Part shown: in pieces, positions 26,205 through 36,183 of the stretch
Numbering within the stretch: position 1 is the first letter of the stretch
Layout: each line of letters starts with the position of its first letter
From: Dyella sp. C9
GTDB lineage: Bacteria > Pseudomonadota > Gammaproteobacteria > Xanthomonadales > Rhodanobacteraceae
Assembly (NCBI RefSeq): GCF_003332825.1
Contig: NZ_QIRF01000016.1
Coordinates: 1-64,000, forward strand
Length of the DNA: 64,000 nt
Direction of reading: 5' to 3'
Program-made: the position numbers and the translations under genes
Notes under the pieces: model-generated
The model's database searches: none
Told to the model about the DNA's origin: nothing
Seen by the model: only the letters and a program-made list of their open reading frames with translations

Positions 26205-28522
26205 GTGCGCTGCCCACTACGCCTAATCTTGACCTGCTGAACATCGAGATCGACGGCAAGCCCACGCAGATCCGCAAGGGCGCCATGATCATCGAGGCGG
26301 CCGATGCCATCGGCGTGTCGATCCCGCGCTTCTGCTACCACCGCAAGCTCCCCATCGCCGCCAACTGCCGCATGTGCCTGGTGGAAGTGGAGATGGGCGG
26401 CAAGCCGATGCCCAAGCCGCAGCCTGCCTGCGCCACTCCGGTGGCCGAAGGCATGAAGGTGAAGACCCGCACCGACGTTGCCCTGAAGTATCAGAAGGAC
26501 GTCATGGAGTTCCTGCTGATCAACCACCCGCTGGATTGCCCGATCTGCGATCAGGGCGGCGAGTGCGAGCTGCAGGACGTCGCGCTGGGCTACGGCCGCA
26601 GCGTGTCGCGTTACACCGAGCGCAAGCGCACCATCGCCGACGAGAACCTCGGCCCGCTGGTCGCCACCGAGATGACCCGCTGCATCCAGTGCACCCGCTG
26701 CGTGCGCTTCACCAGCGAAATCGCCGGCACCTACGAGCTGGGCGGCATGAGCCGTGGTGACAACCTGCAGATCGGCACCTACATCGGCAAGACGATCGAG
26801 ACGGAGCTCTCGGGCAACATCATCGACGTCTGCCCGGTGGGCGCGCTGACCAACAAGCCGTTCCAGTTCCAGGCCCGCGCCTGGGAGCTGGTGGCCAAGC
26901 CGTCGGTCGCCTACCACGATGCGCTGGGTTCCAACCTGTGGCTGCACACGCGCCGCGGTGAGGTGCTGCGCACGGTGCCGCGCGACAACGAGTCGATCAA
27001 CGAATGCTGGCTGTCCGACCGTGACCGCTACAGCCACCAGGGCCTGTATGCGGCCGACCGCGTGGGCGCGCCGCAGGTGAAGCGCAACGGCCAGTGGCAG
27101 TCCACCACCTGGGAGGACGCGCTGGGTGCGGCCGTGGAATCGCTGAAGGCGGTGCCGGGCAGCGACCTGGGCGTGCTGGTCCATCCGGCCACCACCAATG
27201 AGGAAGGCGACCTGCTGGTGCGCCTGGCTCGTGGCCTGGGTAGCGCCCACGTCGATCATCGCGTGCGCCAGCTCGACTTCGCGGACAACGCCGCGGCACT
27301 GACGTTCGCCAAGCCGGTGGCCGAGCTCGACAAGGTCAAGGCTGCGCTGCTGGTCGGTTCCGACCTGCGCCATGAGCTGCCGCTGGTCAATCACCGCATC
27401 CACCAGGCAGTGAAGAAGGGCGCCAAGGTCTACGCCGTCAACCCGGCGAGCTTCCACTTCAACTACACGCTGGCCGGTGAAGCCATCGTGGCGCCGCAGG
27501 CGCTGGTCGATGCGCTGCTGTCGCTGGCAAAGGCGGCTGTCGAGGCCGGTGCCACCGCGCCGGTCGCGCTGGCCGACGCCATCAATGGCGCCTCCTCCGA
27601 CCAGGGCGACAAGGACGCCATCGCCGCGATGAAGGGCGGCAGCGCCGTGGTCATCCTCGGCGAGGCGGCCGTGACGCACCCGCAGGCCTCGTGGCTGCGA
27701 GCGGTGTCGCGCTTCATCGCCGAAGCCACGGGCGCGGCCTACAACGAGCTGCCGGTGGGCGCGAACGCCGTGGGCCTGGCCCGCGTGGGCGTGCTGCCGG
27801 GCAACGGTGGCCTCGATGCGCAGGCCATGCTGGTCCAGCCGCGCAAGGCGTACGTGCTGTACGGCGTGGAGCCGCAGGACGTGGCCGACGGCGCGGCTTT
27901 CCTCAAGTCGCTCAAGGGCGCCCAGAAGGTGGTGGCCTTCTCCGCCTACGCTAGCGCCGCGCTGCGTGAGGTGGCGGACGTGATCCTGCCGATCGGCCTG
28001 CTGCCGGAAATCGAAGGCACCCTGGTCAACGTGGACGGCTTCTCGCAGAGCGTGGCCGCCGGCGCCAAGGCGCCAGGCGACGTGCGTCCGGGCTGGAAGG
28101 TGCTGCGTGCGCTGGGTGGCGTGCTCAAGGTCGCCGGTTTCGAGTTCGACGACCTGGCCGGCCTGCGCGAAGGCATCAGCGAGCGTGGTCACCAGGCGCG
28201 TGCCGAACTGGCCTCGCGTCCGGCGGTGGCTGGCGTGAGCCGCCTGGCCACTTGGCCGATCTACCGTACCGATGCTGTTCTGCGCCGTGCCACGGCCCTG
28301 AGCAAGCATCCGCTGAATCGCGCACCGGCGGTGCGCGTGAATGCGGCTGAAGCCCAGCGCCTGGGCCTGGGCGAGGGTCATGCGGTCCGCGTCGCCGACG
28401 TGGTGCTGCCGCTGGTGATCGATGGCAGCGTGCCCGATGGTGCCGCCTGGATCGAAGCCGCACACGACGACACCGTCACGCTGCCGCCGTACGGCGCGGC
28501 CCTCACCCTGAGCAAGGCGTAA
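26201..28522 (+). CDS. nuoG: NADH-quinone oxidoreductase subunit G
   Basis: A 773-residue 75-kDa-type subunit. The N-terminal ferredoxin-like region binds a 2Fe-2S cluster (RFCYHR, CRMC, PACATPV), followed by the HPLDCPICDQGGECELQD region and the cluster motif MTRCIQCTRCVRF. The C-terminal two thirds resemble molybdopterin oxidoreductases but serve structurally. The length is usual for Xanthomonadales. Confidence 0.96.
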   Translation: MSALPTTPNLDLLNIEIDGKPTQIRKGAMIIEAADAIGVSIPRFCYHRKLPIAANCRMCLVEVEMGGKPMPKPQPACATPVAEGMKVKTRTDVALKYQKDVMEFLLINHPLDCPICDQGGECELQDVALGYGRSVSRYTERKRTIADENLGPLVATEMTRCIQCTRCVRFTSEIAGTYELGGMSRGDNLQIGTYIGKTIETELSGNIIDVCPVGALTNKPFQFQARAWELVAKPSVAYHDALGSNLWLHTRRGEVLRTVPRDNESINECWLSDRDRYSHQGLYAADRVGAPQVKRNGQWQSTTWEDALGAAVESLKAVPGSDLGVLVHPATTNEEGDLLVRLARGLGSAHVDHRVRQLDFADNAAALTFAKPVAELDKVKAALLVGSDLRHELPLVNHRIHQAVKKGAKVYAVNPASFHFNYTLAGEAIVAPQALVDALLSLAKAAVEAGATAPVALADAINGASSDQGDKDAIAAMKGGSAVVILGEAAVTHPQASWLRAVSRFIAEATGAAYNELPVGANAVGLARVGVLPGNGGLDAQAMLVQPRKAYVLYGVEPQDVADGAAFLKSLKGAQKVVAFSAYASAALREVADVILPIGLLPEIEGTLVNVDGFSQSVAAGAKAPGDVRPGWKVLRALGGVLKVAGFEFDDLAGLREGISERGHQARAELASRPAVAGVSRLATWPIYRTDAVLRRATALSKHPLNRAPAVRVNAAEAQRLGLGEGHAVRVADVVLPLVIDGSVPDGAAWIEAAHDDTVTLPPYGAALTLSKA

Positions 28523-28526
28523 GCAC

Positions 28527-29555
28527 ATGGGCGAACAGCTTTTCAATAACGTCCTCTGGCCCGTCCTGGGCGTCCTCGCCATCGTCCTGCCACTGGTGGT
28601 GACCGTGGCGCTGTACGTGTGGTGGGAGCGCAAGGTCCTCGGTTGGATGCACGTGCGCATGGGACCCAACAAGGTCGGTCCCTTCGGCCTGCTGCAGGCC
28701 TTCGCGGACGTCACCAAGCTGCTGCTGAAGGAAGTGATCCTTCCGTCCAGCGCCAACCGGGTGATGTACTACATGGCGCCGCTGATCGCGTTGGTCCCCG
28801 CGCTTGCGGCCTGGGCGGTGATCCCGTTCAACGACCAGCTGGTGCTGGCCAACGTCAACGCCGGCGTGCTGTATCTGCTGGCCATGACCTCGCTGGGCGT
28901 GTACGGCATCATCCTGGCCGGTTGGGCCTCCAACTCGCGTTACGCACTGCTCGGTGCCATGCGTTCGGCCGCGCAGGTGATCTCCTATGAGCTGGCGATG
29001 GGCCTGTGCCTGGTCTGCGTGCTGGTGCTGGCCGGCTCGCTGAACCTCACCGACATCGTGCATGCGCAGGCAGGCAGCAAGGGCATCGGCGACTGGTTCA
29101 TGTGGCCGCTGTTCCCGGTCTTCATCATCTACTTCATCTCGGGCGTGGCCGAAACCAATCGCGCACCGTTCGACGTGGCCGAAGGCGAGTCGGAAATCGT
29201 CGCCGGCTTCCACGTGGAGTACTCGGGCTCGGCCTTCGCGCTGTTCTTCCTAGCCGAATACGCCAACATGATCCTGGTCAGCTTCCTGGCTTCGATCCTG
29301 TTCATGGGCGGCTGGCTGTCGCCGCTGCCGGAGTCGTGGGGCTTCCTGGGCCACTCCAGCATCCTGTGGCTGTTCGCCAAGGTGTTCGTCTTTGCCTTCC
29401 TGTTCCTGTGGTTCCGCGCCAGCTTTCCGCGTTACCGCTATGACCAGATCATGCGTCTGGGCTGGAAGGTGTTCATTCCCATCGCTATTGCCTGGGTCCT
29501 CGTCGCCGGCTGCATGAAGTACTTCGGCTGGGTCACCGTCGGCACGGGAGGCTGA
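28527..29555 (+). CDS. nuoH: NADH-quinone oxidoreductase subunit H
   Basis: A 342-residue membrane subunit with about eight helices that forms the heel of complex I and part of the quinone channel. Conserved loops GPNKVGPFGLLQAFAD and AETNRAPFDVAEGESEIVAG (quoted in part) are intact, including the Glu-rich loop that couples quinone chemistry to proton pumping. ATG 28527 follows nuoG by four bases. Confidence 0.97.
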   Translation: MGEQLFNNVLWPVLGVLAIVLPLVVTVALYVWWERKVLGWMHVRMGPNKVGPFGLLQAFADVTKLLLKEVILPSSANRVMYYMAPLIALVPALAAWAVIPFNDQLVLANVNAGVLYLLAMTSLGVYGIILAGWASNSRYALLGAMRSAAQVISYELAMGLCLVCVLVLAGSLNLTDIVHAQAGSKGIGDWFMWPLFPVFIIYFISGVAETNRAPFDVAEGESEIVAGFHVEYSGSAFALFFLAEYANMILVSFLASILFMGGWLSPLPESWGFLGHSSILWLFAKVFVFAFLFLWFRASFPRYRYDQIMRLGWKVFIPIAIAWVLVAGCMKYFGWVTVGTGG

Positions 29556-29562
29556 AGAAAAC

Positions 29563-30054
29563 ATGTCCCGCGTTACTCACTATTTCAAGAGCCTCCTGCT
29601 CATCGAGCTGCTGAAGGGCTTGGGCCTGACCATGCGATACATGTTCAGCCCGAAGTACACGATGCGCTACCCTATGGAGCACATCCCCAAGTCCAACCGC
29701 TTCCGTGGCCTGCATGCCCTGCGTCGCTACGCCAACGGCGAAGAGCGCTGCATCGCGTGCAAGCTGTGCGAGGCGGTGTGCCCGGCACTGGCGATCACGA
29801 TCGACTCCGCGCCGCGTGAAAGCGACGGCCAGCGCCGTACCACGCGCTACGACATCGACCTGTTCAAGTGCATCTTCTGCGGCTTCTGCGAAGAAAGCTG
29901 CCCGGTCGACTCGATCGTCGAGACCCACATCCATGAGTACCACTTCGAGCAGCGTGGCGAGAACGTGGTGACCAAGCCCCAGCTGCTCGCCATCGGCGAC
30001 CGCTTCGAGGCCGACATCGCGGCTGCCCGCGCTCAAGACGCCGCCTATCGTTGA
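29563..30054 (+). CDS. nuoI: NADH-quinone oxidoreductase subunit I
   Basis: A 163-residue 8Fe-ferredoxin-type subunit. Two 4Fe-4S motifs are visible, CIACKLCEAVCP and CIFCGFCEESCP, which hold clusters N6a and N6b in the connecting arm. It starts at ATG 29563, seven bases after nuoH. Confidence 0.97.
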   Translation: MSRVTHYFKSLLLIELLKGLGLTMRYMFSPKYTMRYPMEHIPKSNRFRGLHALRRYANGEERCIACKLCEAVCPALAITIDSAPRESDGQRRTTRYDIDLFKCIFCGFCEESCPVDSIVETHIHEYHFEQRGENVVTKPQLLAIGDRFEADIAAARAQDAAYR

Positions 30055-30064
30055 GGACACTACT

Positions 30065-30718
30065 GTGATTGATTCGTCTGTGTTCCAACTTGTCTGCTTC
30101 TACGCCTTCGCCGCGGTGACCGTGGTGGCGGCGCTGGGGGTGATCACCCTGCGCAACACGGTGCACGCCGTGCTGTCGCTGGTGCTTACCTTCTTCAGCA
30201 CCGCCTGCATCTGGCTGCTGGCCGAGGCTGAGTTCCTGGCCATCGCGCTGGTGGTGGTGTACGTCGGCGCGGTGATGGTGCTGTTCCTGTTCGTGGTGAT
30301 GATGCTGGACATCGACCGGGAGCAGGTGCGGGAAGGCTTCATCAAGTACCTGCCGGTCGGCATCATCGTCGCCCTGGTCATGCTGGGCGAAATGCTGGCC
30401 CTGATCGGCGTGCGCGCCATGCACGAGCAGGTGATGGGTGCCAACCCGGCCACCGTGGCTGGCATGTCCAATACCGAGTGGCTGGGCCACGCCCTGTACA
30501 CCGAATTCCTGCTGCCGTTCGAGATTGCCGCGTTGATCCTCACCGTCGGTGTCGTGGCTGCCGTGGTGCTGACCCTGCGTCACCGCACCGGTGTCCGCCA
30601 CCAGCAGGCCTCGCAGCAGGTTCGCGTCGATGCACGTGACCGCGTCCGCGTGGTGAAGATGGCCGCCGTCGTTCCGGCGGCACCGCAGCCGGCACCGGGC
30701 AAGGAGACCACCCCATGA
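30065..30718 (+). CDS. nuoJ: NADH-quinone oxidoreductase subunit J
   Basis: A 217-residue membrane subunit with five helices; the third holds the conserved VVYVGAVMVLFLFVVMM pattern. A hydrophilic tail of about 40 residues, rich in Arg, Ala and Pro, follows the last helix. The start is GTG 30065. It overlaps nuoK by four bases. Confidence 0.95.
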   Translation: MIDSSVFQLVCFYAFAAVTVVAALGVITLRNTVHAVLSLVLTFFSTACIWLLAEAEFLAIALVVVYVGAVMVLFLFVVMMLDIDREQVREGFIKYLPVGIIVALVMLGEMLALIGVRAMHEQVMGANPATVAGMSNTEWLGHALYTEFLLPFEIAALILTVGVVAAVVLTLRHRTGVRHQQASQQVRVDARDRVRVVKMAAVVPAAPQPAPGKETTP

Positions 30719-31020
30719 TCACGCTCTCGCACTTCATCGTGCTTGGCGCGGTGCTGTTCTGCATCGCCCTGGCCAGTCTTTTCATCAATCGCAAGAACGT
30801 GATCGTTCTGCTGATGTCGATCGAGCTGATGCTCCTCGCGGTGAACATCAACTTCGTGGCGTTCTCCCGTTTCCTGGGCGACGCGGCAGGGCAGGTGTTC
30901 GTGTTCTTCATCCTCACCGTGGCCGCGGCGGAAACCGCCATCGGCCTGGCGATCCTGGTTCTGCTGTTCCGCAACCGCAGCACCATCAACGTCGCCGAAA
31001 TCGACAGCATGAAGGGCTGA
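30715..31020 (+). CDS. nuoK: NADH-quinone oxidoreductase subunit K
   Basis: A 101-residue three-helix membrane subunit. The two buried glutamates needed for proton pumping lie in SIELMLLAVN and in VAAAETAIGLA. ATG 30715 overlaps nuoJ. Confidence 0.97.
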   Translation: MITLSHFIVLGAVLFCIALASLFINRKNVIVLLMSIELMLLAVNINFVAFSRFLGDAAGQVFVFFILTVAAAETAIGLAILVLLFRNRSTINVAEIDSMKG

Positions 31021-31024
31021 GCCG

Positions 31025-33094
31025 ATGGAACTGTCTACATCCATTTTGCTGACCATCGCGCTGGCTCCGCTTGTCGGCTGCCTGCTGGCGGGTTTCCTTG
31101 GTCGCATCATCGGCCGCGCCGGCTCGCACACCGCCACCATCCTTGGCGTGGCGATCGCCTGCGGCCTGTCGTTCTACGTGCTGTACCAGCTCACCGTGGG
31201 CGGTGCGCCGGTCTATAACCAGAATATCTACACCTGGTTCGAGATCGGCCGCTACAGCGCGCACGTGGGTTTCCTGATCGATCGCCTCACCGCCATGATG
31301 ATGGTGGTGGTGACCTTCGTGTCGCTGCTGGTGCATATCTACACCATCGGTTACATGGCGGAGGATCCGGGCTACCAGCGTTTCTTCAGCTACATCTCCC
31401 TGTTCACCTTCTCGATGTTGATGCTCGTGATGAGCAACAACTTCATGCAGCTGTTCTTCGGCTGGGAAGCGGTGGGCCTGGTGTCGTACCTGCTGATCGG
31501 CTTCTGGTACAAGCGCCCGACGGCGATCTTCGCCAACCTCAAGGCGTTCCTGGTCAATCGCGTGGGTGACTTCGGCTTCCTGCTCGGCATCGCCGGCGTG
31601 CTGTACTTCCTGGGTACCCTGGACTACGCCACGGCCTTCGCCAGCGCGGACAGCCTGATCGGCAAGACCCTGCAGATCACCCAGAACACCCATTGGGATG
31701 CCGCCACCGTCATCTGCATCCTGCTGTTCATCGGCGCCATGGGCAAGTCGGCCCAGGTCCCGCTGCACGTGTGGCTGCCGGACTCGATGGAAGGCCCGAC
31801 CCCGATCTCGGCGCTGATCCACGCCGCGACGATGGTGACTGCCGGCATCTTCATGGTGGCCCGCATGTCGCCGATCTTCGAGCTGTCGGAGACCGCGCTG
31901 AGCTTCGTGATGGTGATCGGCGCCACCGGTGCCTTGTTCACCGGCCTGATCGGCATCGTGCAGAACGACATCAAGCGCGTCGTCGCGTACTCCACGCTGT
32001 CGCAGCTGGGCTACATGACGGTGGCGCTGGGCGTGTCGGCCTACACCGGCGCCGTGTTCCACCTGATGACCCACGCCTTCTTCAAGGCCCTGCTGTTCCT
32101 GGGTGCCGGCTCGGTGATCATCGCCATGCACCATGAGCAGGACATGCGCTACATGGGCGGCCTGCGCAAGTACATGCCGATCACCTGGATCACCATGTGG
32201 ATCGGTTCGCTGGCGCTGTGCGGCGTGCCGTTCTTCGCGGGCTTCTACTCCAAGGACGCCATCATCGAGGCGGTCGGCGAATCGCATCGCTGGGGCGCAG
32301 GTTATGCCTACTTCTGCGTGATGGCCGGCGCCTTCGTGACCGCGCTGTACACCTTCCGCCAGATGTACCTGACCTTCCACGGCAAGGAGCGTTTCGTGGT
32401 GGTGCACGATCATGGCCACGGTCATGGCCACGACGCGCATGCCGAGCACGACGAGCACCATCACGTGTCGCACAAGGATGACCATGGCCACCACGAGCCG
32501 GGCATCATGCACGAGACGCCGAAGGAGTCGCCGTGGGTGGTGACGCTGCCGCTGATCCTGCTGGCGATCCCGTCGATCATCGTCGGTGCGCTGGCCATCC
32601 AGCCGTTGCTGTTCGGCGAGTGGTTCGGCTCGGCCATCCATATCAACGAAGCCAACAATGTGCTTGGCGAAGTTGGCAAGGAGTTCCACGGCTGGGCCGC
32701 GATGGCGCTGCACGGTTTCACCCAGTTGCCGTTCTGGCTGGTGGCCGCCGCCTTCGTGATCCAGACCTATATCTATCTGTTCAACCCGGCCGTGGCCGAT
32801 CGCATCAAGACCGCGCTCAAGCCGATCTACAACGTGCTCAATCACAAGTACTGGTTCGATGCGGTGTACTACATCGTGTTCGCCCGTGGCGGTATCGCCC
32901 TTGGTCGCGCCCTGTGGAAGGGTGGTGACGCGGCGGTGATCGACGGTGTGCTGGTCAATGGTTCGGCGGGTCTGGTGGATCGCATTGCCGGTGGCGTGCG
33001 CCGCCTGCAGTCCGGCTATCTCTATCACTACGCCTTCGCGATGATTCTCGGCCTGATCCTGCTGCTCGGCGGGTATTGGCTGGTCGGGCAATAA
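31025..33094 (+). CDS. nuoL: NADH-quinone oxidoreductase subunit L
   Basis: A 689-residue antiporter-like proton-pumping subunit with about sixteen helices, including the long lateral helix region near the C terminus. Conserved motifs GWEAVGLVSYLLIGFW, AMGKSAQVPLHVWLPD and SALIHAATMVTAG (quoted in part) are intact. Residues 461-496 form an extramembrane loop with 15 histidines in 36 residues, between the helix ending MYLTFHG and the next helix. The insert may bind metal ions; this is untested inference. Confidence 0.96.
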   Translation: MELSTSILLTIALAPLVGCLLAGFLGRIIGRAGSHTATILGVAIACGLSFYVLYQLTVGGAPVYNQNIYTWFEIGRYSAHVGFLIDRLTAMMMVVVTFVSLLVHIYTIGYMAEDPGYQRFFSYISLFTFSMLMLVMSNNFMQLFFGWEAVGLVSYLLIGFWYKRPTAIFANLKAFLVNRVGDFGFLLGIAGVLYFLGTLDYATAFASADSLIGKTLQITQNTHWDAATVICILLFIGAMGKSAQVPLHVWLPDSMEGPTPISALIHAATMVTAGIFMVARMSPIFELSETALSFVMVIGATGALFTGLIGIVQNDIKRVVAYSTLSQLGYMTVALGVSAYTGAVFHLMTHAFFKALLFLGAGSVIIAMHHEQDMRYMGGLRKYMPITWITMWIGSLALCGVPFFAGFYSKDAIIEAVGESHRWGAGYAYFCVMAGAFVTALYTFRQMYLTFHGKERFVVVHDHGHGHGHDAHAEHDEHHHVSHKDDHGHHEPGIMHETPKESPWVVTLPLILLAIPSIIVGALAIQPLLFGEWFGSAIHINEANNVLGEVGKEFHGWAAMALHGFTQLPFWLVAAAFVIQTYIYLFNPAVADRIKTALKPIYNVLNHKYWFDAVYYIVFARGGIALGRALWKGGDAAVIDGVLVNGSAGLVDRIAGGVRRLQSGYLYHYAFAMILGLILLLGGYWLVGQ

Positions 33095-33107
33095 GGGAAC
33101 CTGCTCC

Positions 33108-34619
33108 ATGTTCAATCATTTGCTCAGCCTGCTGATCTGGCTCCCCATCGTGGGTGCCATCCCGGTGCTGCTCTGCGGCTCCGGTCGCCCCAACGGTGCA
33201 CGCTGGACCGCACTGCTGGTCGCCATCGTCACCTTCGTGCTCAGCCTCTACCTGCTGCCGCAGTACAACGCAGCCGACGGCGCCAAGCAGCTGGTGGAAA
33301 ACCACGTGTGGATCGCCTCGCTTGGCGTCCACTACAGCCTCGCGGTCGACGGCATCTCGGTCGCACTGATCCTGCTCACCACCTTCGTCGGCATCCTGGT
33401 GATCGTCGGCGCGTGGGAGGTGATCCAGACCAACCCGCACCAGTACATGGCCGCCATGCTGGTGCTCGAAGGCCTGATGATCGGCGTGTTCTGCGCCACC
33501 GACGCGTTGCTGTTCTACGTGTTCTTCGAGGCCATGCTGATCCCGATGTTCATCCTCATCGGTGTCTGGGGTGGCCCGCGTCGCGTCTACGCCACGCTGA
33601 AGTTCTTCATCTACACGTTCTTCGGCTCCATCTTCATGCTGGTGGGCCTGATCTACCTGTACCTGAAGGCCGGCGGCTCATTCGACCTCAATACGCTGGC
33701 CGCGTTGCCGCTGACCATGAAGGAGCAGACCTGGCTGTTCTTCGCCTTCCTGATCGCCTTTGCGGTGAAGGTGCCGATGGTGCCGGTGCACACCTGGTTG
33801 CCGGATGCCCACGTGGAGGCGCCGACCGGCGGTTCGGTGGTGCTGGCCGCGGTGATGCTGAAGATCGGTGGCTACGGTTTCCTGCGCTTCTCGCTGCCGA
33901 TCACCCCTGACGCTTCCGAAGCGTACGCCTGGGTGGTCATCGGCCTGAGCCTGATCGCGGTGGTCTACATCGGCTACATCGCACTGGTGCAGGAAGACAT
34001 GAAGAAGCTGGTGGCGTATTCGTCCGTGGCGCACATGGGCTTCGTCACCCTGGGTATCTTTATCGCCTTCATGCTGGTGCGTGGCGCCGGCAACCTGGAT
34101 GCGGCCAAGCTGGGCATGCAGGGCGCAATGGTGCAGATGATCTCGCACGGCTTCGTGTCGGGCGCCATGTTCTCGTGCATCGGCGTGCTGTATGACCGCC
34201 TGCATACCCGCCAGATCAAGGATTACGGCGGCGTCATCAACGTGATGCCCTGGTTCGGCTTCTTCTACGTGCTGTTCGCCATGGCCAACAGCGGCCTGCC
34301 GGGTACCAGCGGCTTCGTGGGCGAGTTCCAGGTGGTGCTGGCCAGCTTCCAGGCCAATCCGTGGATCGCGTTCTTCGCAGCCTTCACGCTGATCATCGGT
34401 GCCGCGTACACGCTGTACATGGTCAAGCGCGTGCTGTGGGGCGACATCACCAACCCGCACGTGGCTGAAATGAAGGACATCAACGGCCGCGAGTGGTTCG
34501 TGCTGGGCGCCTTCGCCGCCGCCGTGCTGGCCCTGGGCATCTGGCCGCAGCCGCTCATCCACCTGATGGATGCCTCGGTGTCGCAGCTGGTGACGCAGCT
34601 TGGCAACCACAAGATCTAA
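33108..34619 (+). CDS. nuoM: NADH-quinone oxidoreductase subunit M
   Basis: A 503-residue antiporter-like membrane subunit with about fourteen helices. Key pumping residues lie in FEAMLIPMFILIG and in AFAVKVPMVPVHTWLPDAHVEAP (quoted in part). It starts at ATG 33108 and pairs with NuoL and NuoN as the third proton channel. Confidence 0.97.
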   Translation: MFNHLLSLLIWLPIVGAIPVLLCGSGRPNGARWTALLVAIVTFVLSLYLLPQYNAADGAKQLVENHVWIASLGVHYSLAVDGISVALILLTTFVGILVIVGAWEVIQTNPHQYMAAMLVLEGLMIGVFCATDALLFYVFFEAMLIPMFILIGVWGGPRRVYATLKFFIYTFFGSIFMLVGLIYLYLKAGGSFDLNTLAALPLTMKEQTWLFFAFLIAFAVKVPMVPVHTWLPDAHVEAPTGGSVVLAAVMLKIGGYGFLRFSLPITPDASEAYAWVVIGLSLIAVVYIGYIALVQEDMKKLVAYSSVAHMGFVTLGIFIAFMLVRGAGNLDAAKLGMQGAMVQMISHGFVSGAMFSCIGVLYDRLHTRQIKDYGGVINVMPWFGFFYVLFAMANSGLPGTSGFVGEFQVVLASFQANPWIAFFAAFTLIIGAAYTLYMVKRVLWGDITNPHVAEMKDINGREWFVLGAFAAAVLALGIWPQPLIHLMDASVSQLVTQLGNHKI

Positions 34620-34631
34620 GCAGGACCGATC

Positions 34632-36071
34632 ATGCCGAATTTCAATGACATTCTGATCCTGTTGCCGGAGCTGTATCTGGTGGCGGCGGCGTGCTTGCTG
34701 CTGTTGCTGGACGCCTTCATGAAGGCCGAACAGCGTCCGCTGCTGCACTGGCTCTCCATCGCCGTCCTGCTGGTGGGCATCTACCTTGTGGTAGAAGGCC
34801 AGCCCAGCCAGGCGGTCACCGCCTTCAATGGCATGTTCGTCCGCGACGGCGTGGCGGAGATCCTCAAGGTCTTCGCGCTGTTGACCACGGTGCTGGTGTT
34901 CATCTACGCCAAGCCCTACCTGATGGACCGCAAGCTGTTCGTGGGCGAGTTCTACACGCTCACCATCTTCGCGGTGATCGGCATCATGCTGCTGGTTTCG
35001 GCCGGCAACCTGATCATGGTGTACCTGGGCCTGGAACTGCTGACGCTGTCGTCGTACGCGCTGGTTGCCCTGAACCGTGACTCGCGCCTGTCCTCCGAGG
35101 CGGCCATCAAGTACTTCGTGCTGGGCGCGCTGGCCTCGGGCATGCTGCTGTACGGCATGTCGATGGTCTACGGCGCTACCGGCACGCTTGACCTGGCCCA
35201 CCTGCACGTCGCCGCCACCCAGACGTCCATGCCGCACCTGCTGGTGTTCGGCCTGATCTTCATGATCGTGGGCATCGGCTTCAAGCTCGGCGCGGCGCCG
35301 TTCCACATGTGGATCCCGGACGTGTACCAGGGTTCGCCGACGGCAGTGACCATCTTCATCGGTTCGGCGCCGAAGCTGGCCGCGTTCGGCATGGCCTACC
35401 GCCTGCTGGCCTCGGGCCTGGGCGACCTGGCCTACGACTGGCAGCTGATGCTGGCCTGCCTGGCGGTGCTCTCGCTGGCGATCGGCAACATCGTTGCCAT
35501 CGTGCAGAGCAACCTCAAGCGCCTGCTGGCCTATTCGACCATCTCGCACATGGGCTACCTGCTGCTGGGCCTGGTCAACGCCGGTCCCGAGGGTTACGCC
35601 TCCGCGCTGTTCTACGCCATCAGCTACGCGCTGACCGGCGCCGCGGCCTTCGGCCTGATCCTGGCGCTCGCCCGTGCCGGTTTCGAATGCGAGGAAATCG
35701 ACGACCTCAAGGGCCTGAACCAGCGTTCGCCGTGGGCTGCGTTCCTCATGATGCTGGTGATGTTCTCGCTGGCCGGCGTGCCGCCGCTGTTCGGCTTCTT
35801 CGGCAAGCTGATGGTGTTCCAGGCCGCGATCCATGCAGGCTTCCTGTGGCTGGCTATCGTCGGCGCGGTGTTCGCCATCATCGGCCTGTACTACTACCTG
35901 CGCGTGGTCAAGGTGATGTACTTCGACAAGCCGGTCGAGGGTACTGAGATCCGCCTGCAGGGCGACGTGTCGGTTCGCGTGGTGCTTTCGCTCAACGTGC
36001 GGGCGTTGCTGGTGCTGGGCATCGGCTGGGGCCCGCTGTTCAGCTGGTGCCAGCGGGTGTTCGTAGGCTGA
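34632..36071 (+). CDS. nuoN: NADH-quinone oxidoreductase subunit N
   Basis: A 479-residue antiporter-like membrane subunit, the last gene of the nuo operon. The LGLELLTLSSYALVAL and GIGFKLGAAPFHMWIPDVYQG regions are conserved (quoted in part). Two hairpins follow its stop, the second with a run of seven T. Confidence 0.96.
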   Translation: MPNFNDILILLPELYLVAAACLLLLLDAFMKAEQRPLLHWLSIAVLLVGIYLVVEGQPSQAVTAFNGMFVRDGVAEILKVFALLTTVLVFIYAKPYLMDRKLFVGEFYTLTIFAVIGIMLLVSAGNLIMVYLGLELLTLSSYALVALNRDSRLSSEAAIKYFVLGALASGMLLYGMSMVYGATGTLDLAHLHVAATQTSMPHLLVFGLIFMIVGIGFKLGAAPFHMWIPDVYQGSPTAVTIFIGSAPKLAAFGMAYRLLASGLGDLAYDWQLMLACLAVLSLAIGNIVAIVQSNLKRLLAYSTISHMGYLLLGLVNAGPEGYASALFYAISYALTGAAAFGLILALARAGFECEEIDDLKGLNQRSPWAAFLMMLVMFSLAGVPPLFGFFGKLMVFQAAIHAGFLWLAIVGAVFAIIGLYYYLRVVKVMYFDKPVEGTEIRLQGDVSVRVVLSLNVRALLVLGIGWGPLFSWCQRVFVG

Positions 36072-36076
36072 TGTCT

Positions 36077-36131
36077 GCCATGGCGGCTGTCATCCGCCAT
36101 GGCGATTACTTCAGATATCTGAAATTTTTTT
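36077..36131 (+). terminator. Terminator region of the nuo operon
   Basis: GCCATGGCGG (36077-36086) and CCGCCATGGC (36094-36103) form a perfect 10-bp stem. TTCAGATATCTGAA (36110-36123) follows as a second stem with a T7 run at 36125-36131, the more typical intrinsic terminator of the two. Confidence 0.8.
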
Positions 36132-36141
36132 GCGAAAAGGC

Positions 36142-36170
36142 TTGCAAGAAATCGGCCATCTCGCTAATAT
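36142..36170 (+). promoter_or_regulatory. Promoter of the initiator tRNA gene
   Basis: TTGCAA (36142-36147), a 17-base spacer and TAATAT (36165-36170) form a near-consensus sigma-70 promoter. The transcript should begin a few bases before the tRNA at 36184. It may also drive rimP-nusA-infB through the two hairpins that follow. Confidence 0.8.
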
Positions 36171-36183
36171 TTCTGGACTCTGA

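Noticed and set aside
26150..28756. Minus-strand open frame of 868 codons
   Set aside because: It is antisense to nuoG, which has all cluster motifs; no ribosome binding site or family resemblance.
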